NCBI GenBank assembly: GCA_900753645.1
Contig: CAADZW010000106.1
Coordinates: 1-6,956, forward strand
Length of the DNA stretch: 6,956 bases
Origin: Bacilli bacterium
Lineage (GTDB): Bacteria; Bacillota_I; Bacilli_A; RF39; UBA660
Direction: 5' to 3'
Shown: piece after piece, positions 1 through 5,568 of the stretch
Layout: each line of letters opens with the position of its first letter
Numbering within the stretch: position 1 is the first letter of the stretch
Program-made: the position numbers and the translations under genes
The notes under the pieces: generated by a model
Told to the model about the DNA's origin: nothing
What the model saw: only the letters and a program-made list of their open reading frames with translations
Databases searched by the model: none

Positions 1-556
1 CAGTAAGATTAGCTATATAGTTATCAAATTTGGCTGTTTTAGTATCAATGTTGGAACTGTCAGAATAGTTAGAACTGATACCTGATATAATAATCGGTTT
101 ACTACTATTGGCATAAATTAATTTATAGGTATTGTCTAAATTAGTGAAACCACTTTCTTCTACAATAGAATTAAAGTCATCAAGAGGTAGATCGTGATTA
201 CCGCTAATAGCAAATTTTCCTAATTTAGATTGAATTTTTTTAAGATAATCTATTAAGATATTTTTATCATAACTAATTCTTTCATCGATGATATCGCCAG
301 TTATAACCACAATATCGGGATTTAACTCGTTTACTTTATTGACAAGATGATCGAGATCATTTTCTGTAATCGTCGAGCCAAAATGGATATCACTTAAATG
401 AACGATTTTTAATCCATGGTATTCATCAATTATTTTATCATTAACGACTTTATATTCTTTGACATTTAATCCGCTCGTTGCAATGAAACGTGAATAAAGT
501 AATAAACCAGAAATAATTAAAATAATAACACATGTAATAACAATAAACTTTCTCAT
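1..556 (-). CDS. Membrane-anchored calcineurin-like metallophosphoesterase (YkuE-like), C-terminus cut by window edge
   Basis: The 185 visible residues start with a short basic N-terminus and one hydrophobic segment (about residues 4-21), predicting a signal anchor with the catalytic domain outside the membrane. Metal-binding motifs of the calcineurin-like phosphoesterase fold follow in order: D-I-H (D56, H58), G-D-I-I-D (D88) and G-N-H-D (N120, H121). The later His motifs of the family lie beyond the left edge. Spacing and membrane anchor resemble YkuE-type phosphoesterases, known as metal-dependent enzymes at the cell surface; the substrate cannot be read from the sequence. The ATG at 556 has an AGGTG ribosome binding site just upstream that overlaps the stop codon of the CPBP gene, so the two are probably co-transcribed and translationally coupled. 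Family assignment is sure, substrate unknown. Confidence 0.9.
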   Translation of the reverse strand, partial: MRKFIVITCVIILIISGLLLYSRFIATSGLNVKEYKVVNDKIIDEYHGLKIVHLSDIHFGSTITENDLDHLVNKVNELNPDIVVITGDIIDERISYDKNILIDYLKKIQSKLGKFAISGNHDLPLDDFNSIVEESGFTNLDNTYKLIYANSSKPIIISGISSNYSDSSNIDTKTAKFDNYIANLT

Positions 557-564
557 ACTAACAC

Positions 565-1260
565 CTAAATAAATAATAATACAATTTGCACAGTTATCAT
601 AATTGCATTGTGGAAGAAATGCAATCCCATCGGAACAAAGATATTTTTAGATCGAACTAAGGTATATGCAAAGATAAACCCTGGAATTGAATAAGGAATA
701 ATATAAATCAAATTGATAGGGTTAGTGTATTTAGTGTATGAAGAAATAACATGCAACCCTCCGAAAATTAACCCTGACATAATTATGAAAAGAATGTCAT
801 TTTTAAATATTTGACGGAAGGCTAATCTAAAAATTGTTTCTTCTAAGAAAGGAGCAAAGAAAACAGAAGCGATAATCATATAAATAGGGGCAATCATTAT
901 TGTGTTGTTGACAATTTCCTGGTTAGTAGCAATCGAATTTGGAAATAATGATACAATGATAAAGTTGCTTATCAACATAAGAGCAAAGGATAAGGCCCAA
1001 TATTCCATATATTTTTTAATATATGGTTTGAAATTTGATTTAAAATCTCTGAAATCTTCGATAAATCTTTTTCGATATATCAAAAATAAGATTAAAAGAT
1101 ATATCAATTCTGTTACAAGTAGATAAATAACTCTATTTGTCAAACTCATTTTTGTGTAGTCGATATTTAACAATTCTAAAGGAAATAATTGACAGTAACT
1201 AAATATAAAATATGATACTACAATGCAAAGACCAATAATTGCTTTTTTATTTTTTTTCAT
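565..1260 (-). CDS. CPBP family intramembrane metalloprotease (CAAX protease/bacteriocin-processing, Abi-like)
   Basis: A 231-residue polytopic membrane protein with hydrophobic stretches throughout. The C-terminal half carries the family motifs: E-E-x-x-x-R (E140, E141, R145), a His in the next hydrophobic helix (H170, in G-G-L-H) and a final H-F-F-H-N segment (H214, N218). These are the expected catalytic or metal-binding residues of the CPBP (ABI/CAAX Rce1-like) glutamic/metallo-intramembrane peptidases. Known members process prenylated proteins or peptide pheromones, or give bacteriocin self-immunity; the role here cannot be told, and no bacteriocin gene is visible nearby. ATG at 1260 is preceded by AAGGTGAT and an extended -10 promoter. 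It is the first gene of a leftward unit, with 8 bases to the phosphoesterase start. Confidence 0.9.
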   Translation of the reverse strand: MKKNKKAIIGLCIVVSYFIFSYCQLFPLELLNIDYTKMSLTNRVIYLLVTELIYLLILFLIYRKRFIEDFRDFKSNFKPYIKKYMEYWALSFALMLISNFIIVSLFPNSIATNQEIVNNTIMIAPIYMIIASVFFAPFLEETIFRLAFRQIFKNDILFIIMSGLIFGGLHVISSYTKYTNPINLIYIIPYSIPGFIFAYTLVRSKNIFVPMGLHFFHNAIMITVQIVLLFI

Positions 1261-1276
1261 CCTATCACCTTTATAT

Positions 1277-1285
1277 ATTATATCA
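1277..1285 (-). promoter_or_regulatory. Leftward extended -10 promoter for the CPBP-phosphoesterase unit
   Basis: On the minus strand the sequence reads TGATATAAT, a perfect -10 hexamer (1277-1282) with the TGn extension. The -35 position (about 1300-1305) reads TTAAAA, a poor match, so recognition probably rests on the extended -10. The expected start point lies a few bases before the AAGGTGAT ribosome binding site, giving a very short leader. Confidence 0.6.
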
Positions 1286-1343
1286 AAAATACTAAATAAT
1301 TTTAATATTTTAATAATAAAAATGTTCTAATTCATAAAATATA

Positions 1344-1352
1344 TGGTATAAT
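1344..1352 (+). promoter_or_regulatory. Rightward extended -10 promoter of the rimP-nusA-infB operon
   Basis: TGGTATAAT contains a perfect TATAAT (1347-1352) preceded by TGn. No good -35 is seen; TTCTAA at 1325-1330 lies 16 bases upstream. The predicted start near 1359 falls just before the rimP leader hairpin, and downstream of the ATG at 1357, which rules that codon out as the rimP start. Confidence 0.65.
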
Positions 1353-1358
1353 AGTTAT

Positions 1359-1410
1359 GTCACAAGAGGAGTGGGGATTAATCCCACTCTTTAATATAGT
1401 TGGAGGAGTT
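1359..1410 (+). promoter_or_regulatory. rimP leader RNA (5' hairpin of the nusA operon)
   Basis: An 11-bp stem pairs 1366-1376 with 1382-1392 (core GAGTGGG with CCCACTC) around a 5-base loop, starting about 7 bases into the predicted transcript. A GAGTGGG/CCCACTC hairpin immediately upstream of rimP is the hallmark of the rimP leader family known from Bacilli and proposed to act in attenuation. The hairpin is followed by TTTAATATAG, not by a U run, so it does not look like a simple terminator. Its 3' arm can alternatively pair with the rimP ribosome binding site (see findings). Recognition is from memory of the motif; a covariance-model search would settle it. Confidence 0.65.
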
Positions 1411-1662
1411 ATGGAAAATAAAATTAGATCTTTAATTGAAGCGGTCATTAATGAAGCGGGTTATATTCTGGATGAAGTATTATATCTTAAAGAAAACAAT
1501 CTTAATTTTTTAAGAATTGTCATCGATAAAGATAACGGTTATGTTGATGTTAATGACTGCGTAATCGTTAATAATCTACTTGATCCAATTCTCGATAAAA
1601 TTGATTTTATCGAGGATAGTTATATTGTCGATATTTGTTCAAAAGAGAAAGGAAGTGAATAA
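1411..1662 (+). CDS. rimP: Ribosome maturation factor RimP, short form with N-terminal domain only
   Basis: RimP assists late assembly of the 30S subunit. The 83 residues match the RimP N-terminal alpha/beta domain: an N-terminal helix ending in E-A-G-Y, the strand L-R-I-V-I-D-K (34-40), then G-Y-V-D-V-N-D-C (43-50) and L-D-P-I-L-D (57-62). The protein stops after Y-I-V-D-I-C-S (71-77), where typical RimP (about 150 residues) has its conserved L-E-V-S-S-P-G motif and then a C-terminal SH3-like domain; both are missing. The start is ATG 1411, behind GGAGGAG (1402-1408); an in-frame ATG at 1357 lies at or before the predicted transcript start. One base separates its stop from nusA, leaving no room for a detached C-terminal domain. 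First gene of the operon. Family call is solid; function of the short form is unproven. Confidence 0.85.
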   Translation: MENKIRSLIEAVINEAGYILDEVLYLKENNLNFLRIVIDKDNGYVDVNDCVIVNNLLDPILDKIDFIEDSYIVDICSKEKGSE

Positions 1663-1663
1663 A

Positions 1664-2821
1664 ATGGACACTAAAGAATTCAAAAAAGCCTTAGATGTTC
1701 TAGTCAAAGAAAAAGGTATTCCTGCCGATGTTATTTACGATGCAATGGAGTTGGCTTTAACATCAGCCTACAAAAAAAACTATAAGTCATTAACTAATGT
1801 TCGAGTTGAAATCGATAAAGAAATCGGTGATATTCATGTTTATTCATACAAAACAGTTGTCTTAGATGAAGAGCATGAAGCCTTAGAGCCAATCATGATT
1901 GAGGTAGAGGATCCTGATTCGGAAGAAGAAGGAAAAATGATCGAGATCGAAAAGCCATATATATTTGATCCACGTATTCATATAACTTTAGAGGAAGCAA
2001 GAAAAATAGTACCTGATATTGAAATTGGCGAAACGATCGAGGAAGAGGTAACACCTAAAGATTTCGGACGAGTTGCGGCAGCAACGGCTAAACAAGTTGT
2101 CATTCAAAAAATTAAAGAGGCAGAAAAGACAATTATTATGAATGAATTTGCTGATAAGCAAGATGAATTAGTTACTGGTTTAGTAGCGATGGAAGATGTT
2201 AGAAATTATTATATTGATTTAGGAAAAACTCAAGGAATTTTACCAAAGTCAGAAATCATTCCTGGTGAAAACATTAAAATGGGATCAAACATCAAGGTTT
2301 ATGTAACTAAAGTAGAAAGTACCAGTAAAGGTCCATTTATTCTTTTATCACGTAGCCATTATGGTTTTGTCAAAAGATTATTTGAGCTAGAAATTCCTGA
2401 AATAAACGAAGGGATTATCTTAGTTTATAGTGTCGCTAGAGAAGCAGGGATAAGAACAAAAATTGCAGTTTACTCAGAAAATCCTAATATTGATCCAGTG
2501 GGTTCTTGTATTGGCGAAAAGGGAATGCGAATCGCTAATATATTGAAAGAATTAGGACCGGAAAAGGTTGATATCATCGCTTATACAACAGATAAAGTTA
2601 AATTTATTGAAAATGCTCTATCACCAGCTAAAAATCTTCATGTTTTCATAACTGACGAAAAAAAACAGGAAGCACTAATTGTTGTCGATGGAGAAAACTT
2701 ATCTTTGGCTATTGGTAAAAAAGGGTTAAATGTTAAGCTAGCCTCTCGTTTGACTAAATATAAATTGGATATTAAAACAACAGAGCAAGCTAAGGAAATG
2801 GGCATTAATATTGTTTTTTAA
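1664..2821 (+). CDS. nusA: Transcription termination/antitermination factor NusA
   Basis: NusA binds RNA polymerase and modulates pausing, intrinsic termination and antitermination. The 385 residues show the usual order: N-terminal polymerase-binding domain (about 1-160), S1 domain (about 166-231), KH1 with D-P-V-G-S-C-I-G-E-K-G (277-287; G-x-x-G at 284-287) and KH2 with A-I-G-K-K-G (349-354). Compared with Bacillus NusA as I remember it, the N-terminal domain has roughly 30 extra residues, acidic and Glu-rich (about 67-100), before the conserved D-P-R-I-H-I-T-L-E-E-A; the protein ends soon after KH2 (M-G-I-N-I-V-F) without the acidic tail. ATG 1664 was chosen over an upstream in-frame ATG (1580) because AGGAAGTG lies just before it and homology begins there. 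It follows rimP by one base, so coupled translation is likely. Confidence 0.97.
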   Translation: MDTKEFKKALDVLVKEKGIPADVIYDAMELALTSAYKKNYKSLTNVRVEIDKEIGDIHVYSYKTVVLDEEHEALEPIMIEVEDPDSEEEGKMIEIEKPYIFDPRIHITLEEARKIVPDIEIGETIEEEVTPKDFGRVAAATAKQVVIQKIKEAEKTIIMNEFADKQDELVTGLVAMEDVRNYYIDLGKTQGILPKSEIIPGENIKMGSNIKVYVTKVESTSKGPFILLSRSHYGFVKRLFELEIPEINEGIILVYSVAREAGIRTKIAVYSENPNIDPVGSCIGEKGMRIANILKELGPEKVDIIAYTTDKVKFIENALSPAKNLHVFITDEKKQEALIVVDGENLSLAIGKKGLNVKLASRLTKYKLDIKTTEQAKEMGINIVF

Positions 2822-2835
2822 AGAGGTGAATTATT

Positions 2836-3093
2836 TTGAAAGTAAAAAAAATACCAATGAGGTCATGTGTTATTACTAAAGAAAAATTACCTAAAAAAGA
2901 ATTAATTCGAGTTGTTAAGACACCTGAACAGACCGTTGTTGTCGATTTAACAGGTAAAGTTAATGGTCGAGGAGCTTATTTAAAGAAAGATTTAACAGTT
3001 TTTGAAAAAGCGCAAAAAAATAAAATCCTAGATAAAATTTTAGAAATAGAGGTTAAGGATGAAGTTTATGATGAACTAAAAAAAATAATATAG
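2836..3093 (+). CDS. rnpM: YlxR/RnpM family RNA-binding protein (RNase P modulator)
   Basis: An 85-residue basic protein with the DUF448/YlxR signature: P-M-R-S-C near the N-terminus (7-11), P-K-K-E-L-I-R-V-V (19-27) and G-R-G-A-Y-L (44-49). The Bacillus homologue YlxR has been renamed RnpM because it binds the RNA subunit of RNase P and modulates its activity; that role is transferred by family. The start is TTG at 2836, behind GAGGTGA (2823-2829) with 6 bases of spacing; no ATG fits the start of homology. It lies 14 bases after nusA, and its stop codon is contained in the infB ribosome binding site. The ylxQ gene (L7Ae-like) that usually follows is missing. Confidence 0.93.
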   Translation: MKVKKIPMRSCVITKEKLPKKELIRVVKTPEQTVVVDLTGKVNGRGAYLKKDLTVFEKAQKNKILDKILEIEVKDEVYDELKKII

Positions 3094-3105
3094 GAGGTGT
3101 TTATT

Positions 3106-5184
3106 GTGATGAGTGTGTTGGAGTACGCTAATGACGTAAACAAAACAGTTGCTGAGATATTAAAAAAATGTGAAGAGTTAGATATTCCAGTAACTAATGA
3201 AAATGATTTATTAAGCGAAGATGATATCGTCGTTTTGGACAATGCTGATTTTGAAGATATCGATGAAATTGTCGATGAAATAATCGAAAATAAGAACATC
3301 AAAGTCGATGATACCATTGCTAAACAAAAACTTAAGAAAAAACAAGATATCAAATCATTTAATAAAAAAGATTTTCAACAAAAGAAAAAAGAAATGTATA
3401 AAAATAAAACCAAACTTATGACTAATACATCGCTTAACGATAATGTTATATTATATAAGGAGAATATGACGATTGGTCAATTAGCTGATGCACTTGGTGT
3501 AAACAGTAGTGAGTTGGTTAAAAAGCTATTTTCATTAGGAATAATTGCAACAATTAACAATGCAATTAGCTTTGAAAATGCTGAACTTTTAGTTATCGAT
3601 TACGATAAGGAATTAAAAAGAGAAGAAACAGCAGATGTTACCAATTTTGAAGAATACGAAATAATCGATGCCGATGAAGATCTTGAAACTAGACCACCTG
3701 TGGTGACGATTATGGGACATGTCGATCATGGTAAAACAACTTTACTAGACATGATTCGTAAAACTGATGTTGCTAGTGGTGAGGCTGGAGGAATAACACA
3801 GGCTATCAGTGCTTATCAAGTTCAAGTTAAAGGTAATCATATTACTTTTATCGATACACCAGGGCATGCAGCTTTTACCGAAATGCGTGCACGTGGAGCT
3901 AGCATAACAGATATAGTTATTATTATCATTGCTGCTGATGATGGAATAATGCCACAAACTGAAGAAGTAATCGATCATGCCAGAGCAGCTAATGTACCAA
4001 TTATCGTTGCCATCAATAAGATTGATAAACCTGATGCTAATGTCGAACGCGTGATGACACAATTAACTGAACATGGTCTAACTCCAGAAGCTTGGGGTGG
4101 TGACACTTTAGTTAGTCTGATTTCAGCTAAAACTGGTCAAGGAATCGATGAGTTGTTAGAAAATATTTTACTAGTAGCAGAAATGAATAATTATAAGGCA
4201 AATCCTAATCGATATGCTGTAGGAACTGTTGTTGAATCGCGTTTGGATAAACATCTAGGTCCGATTGTTACTGTTTTAGTACAAAATGGTACTTTAAGAT
4301 TAGGTGATCCCGTGGTTGTTGGAACAACTTATGGGAAAATAAGAACTTTAAAAAATGATAAAGGACAAGATTTAACGATGACTAAATTATCACAGCCAGT
4401 CGAAATAACAGGATTAGATGATGTTCCTAAGGCTGGAGATAAGTTCATGGCTTTTGAGTCAGAAAAACAAGCTAAAAATATCGCACTTAAAAGAAAAGAA
4501 TTATCTAAGCAAAAAGAATCCAGTCCAAAAAATTCGATAACTTTAGAAGATTTGTTTAGTAAAATTCAAGAAGGTAAAAAAGAGATAAATATTATTATCA
4601 AAGCCGATGTTAATGGTAGTAGTGAAGCTGTTAAAAATGCTTTAGAAAAACTAGATGTCGAGGGTGTAAAAGTTAATGTCATAAGAAGTAGCGTTGGTGC
4701 TATTAAAGAAAGCGACATTGTGTTAGCTAAGGCAAGTAATGCTATCGTTATTGGTTTTAACGTAAGACCTAATAATGCAATTAAAGAATACGCTAAAGAT
4801 CAAGGGGTTGAAATTCGCTTATATGACATTATTTATAAAGCGGTTGAAGAAATCGAAGCGGCTATGAAGGGTATGTTAGAACCTATATTTGAAGAAAAGG
4901 TTATTGGAACAGCTGAAGTACGAAAAATATTTAAATTTTCTAAGGTTGGAACGATAGCTGGTTCTTATGTAACCGATGGTATTATTAAAAAAGATGCTAA
5001 AGCACGAATAATTCGCGATGGTGTTGTGATGTACGATGGTAATATCAATTCTATTCAAAGAGAAAAAGATTCAGTCAAAGAAGTTAAAAAAGGATTGGAA
5101 TGTGGTATTACGATTGAAAATTATAACGACATTAAAGAAAAAGATATTATCGAAGCTTATGAAATGGTGGAAATCAAAAGATGA
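3106..5184 (+). CDS. infB: Translation initiation factor IF-2
   Basis: IF2 is the GTPase that places initiator fMet-tRNA on the 30S subunit and promotes 50S joining. The 692 residues (about family length) show a first IF2_N-like segment (3-60), a charged linker (about 60-118: first acidic, then Lys-rich), a second IF2_N domain (121-175), then the G domain: G1 G-H-V-D-H-G-K-T (204-211), G3 D-T-P-G-H (250-254), G4 N-K-I-D (304-307) and G5 S-A-K (340-342). The beta-barrel domain II, domain III and the C-terminal fMet-tRNA-binding domain follow to the end. Start: AGGAGGTG (3092-3099) favours GTG 3106 (8 bases after AGGAGG); the adjacent in-frame ATG 3109 is nearly as good, while GTG 3097 lies inside the ribosome binding site. 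The end overlaps rbfA by four bases (ATGA). Confidence 0.97.
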   Translation: MMSVLEYANDVNKTVAEILKKCEELDIPVTNENDLLSEDDIVVLDNADFEDIDEIVDEIIENKNIKVDDTIAKQKLKKKQDIKSFNKKDFQQKKKEMYKNKTKLMTNTSLNDNVILYKENMTIGQLADALGVNSSELVKKLFSLGIIATINNAISFENAELLVIDYDKELKREETADVTNFEEYEIIDADEDLETRPPVVTIMGHVDHGKTTLLDMIRKTDVASGEAGGITQAISAYQVQVKGNHITFIDTPGHAAFTEMRARGASITDIVIIIIAADDGIMPQTEEVIDHARAANVPIIVAINKIDKPDANVERVMTQLTEHGLTPEAWGGDTLVSLISAKTGQGIDELLENILLVAEMNNYKANPNRYAVGTVVESRLDKHLGPIVTVLVQNGTLRLGDPVVVGTTYGKIRTLKNDKGQDLTMTKLSQPVEITGLDDVPKAGDKFMAFESEKQAKNIALKRKELSKQKESSPKNSITLEDLFSKIQEGKKEINIIIKADVNGSSEAVKNALEKLDVEGVKVNVIRSSVGAIKESDIVLAKASNAIVIGFNVRPNNAIKEYAKDQGVEIRLYDIIYKAVEEIEAAMKGMLEPIFEEKVIGTAEVRKIFKFSKVGTIAGSYVTDGIIKKDAKARIIRDGVVMYDGNINSIQREKDSVKEVKKGLECGITIENYNDIKEKDIIEAYEMVEIKR
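3457..3468 (+). promoter_or_regulatory. Possible internal translation start within infB (short IF2 isoform)
   Basis: AAGGAG at 3457-3462 is followed by an in-frame ATG at 3466 (residue 121), at the boundary between the charged linker and the second IF2_N domain. Bacillus and enterobacteria make shorter IF2 forms from in-frame starts in this region, so a 572-residue isoform is plausible. Against it, only 3 bases separate AAGGAG from the ATG, which is tighter than usual. Confidence 0.25.
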
Positions 5185-5522
5185 GTGTTAAAACCAAACG
5201 AATTGCTAGTAATATAGTTAAAGAAATAAGCTATATTTTAGCTTACGAAGTGAAAGATAAAGATATTAAATTTGTGACAGTTACTGATTGTAAATTGACG
5301 ACTGATTTAAGTTTTGCTAAGATCTATGTAACTGTCTTTGACCGTGAAAAGAAAGAAACGACTTTAAAGTCATTAAATGAAGCTGCTGGGTTTATTCGCA
5401 AACAATTAGCTGAACGAATTGATATAAGACATATACCAGAATTGGAATTTGTCTATGACGAGTCGATCGAGTATGGCAAAAAGATCGAAAATATCATTGA
5501 ACAGATCAATAAGGAAAATTGA
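5181..5522 (+). CDS. rbfA: 30S ribosome-binding factor RbfA
   Basis: RbfA binds the 30S subunit near the 5' helix of 16S rRNA and takes part in late small-subunit maturation. The 113 residues match the single KH-like domain of the family: R7-I-A and I12-x-K-E-I near the N-terminus, F31-V-T-V-T-D, A46-K-I-Y-V, and the conserved block A68-A-G-F-I-R-K-Q-L ... I-R-H-I-P-E-L-E-F-V-Y-D-E-S-I-E-Y-G. Length is typical. Its ATG overlaps the infB stop codon (ATGA), and GGTGGA (5166-5171) inside infB serves as ribosome binding site, so translation is coupled to infB. The ylxP gene found between infB and rbfA in Bacillus is absent. Its stop codon TGA is embedded in the -35 box of the next promoter. Confidence 0.95.
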   Translation: MSVKTKRIASNIVKEISYILAYEVKDKDIKFVTVTDCKLTTDLSFAKIYVTVFDREKKETTLKSLNEAAGFIRKQLAERIDIRHIPELEFVYDESIEYGKKIENIIEQINKEN

Positions 5523-5547
5523 CATATTATTTAGCATATGATATTAT
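5519..5547 (+). promoter_or_regulatory. Strong sigma-A promoter for the HD-domain gene
   Basis: A perfect -35 TTGACA (5519-5524), a 17-base spacer and -10 TATTAT (5542-5547) with a TGn extension (5539-5541) form a near-ideal housekeeping promoter. The -35 box contains the rbfA stop codon TGA (5520-5522). The expected start near 5554 leaves a leader of only about 15 bases, just enough for the GGGGG ribosome binding site. Confidence 0.8.
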
Positions 5548-5568
5548 ACGAGTATGGGGGAATGATTT

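Noticed and set aside
902..1126. Plus-strand 74-residue open frame
   Set aside because: It lies opposite the CPBP gene, has no recognisable motif or ribosome binding site, and is a shadow frame.
1366..1400. rimP leader hairpin as a simple intrinsic terminator
   Set aside because: The stem is followed by TTTAATATAG, not a U run, and sits only a few bases from the predicted transcript start.
1357..1410. Upstream in-frame ATG giving an 18-residue longer RimP
   Set aside because: It lies at or before the predicted transcript start, has no ribosome binding site, and its codons coincide with the leader hairpin; GGAGGAG points to ATG 1411.
1580..1663. Upstream in-frame ATG giving a 28-residue longer NusA
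   Set aside because: The extension overlaps rimP in another frame, lacks a ribosome binding site, and NusA homology starts at ATG 1664.
3097..3105. GTG 3097 as infB start
   Set aside because: This GTG is part of the AGGAGGTG ribosome binding site itself.
3066..3353. Minus-strand open frame rich in Ser and Phe
   Set aside because: It is antisense to the acidic/Lys-rich N-terminal part of infB and has no motif; low-complexity shadow.
3745..4062. Minus-strand 105-residue open frame
   Set aside because: Antisense to the highly conserved IF2 G domain, with no independent coding signal.
4876..5058. Minus-strand 60-residue open frame
   Set aside because: Antisense to the IF2 C-terminal domain; no motif or ribosome binding site.
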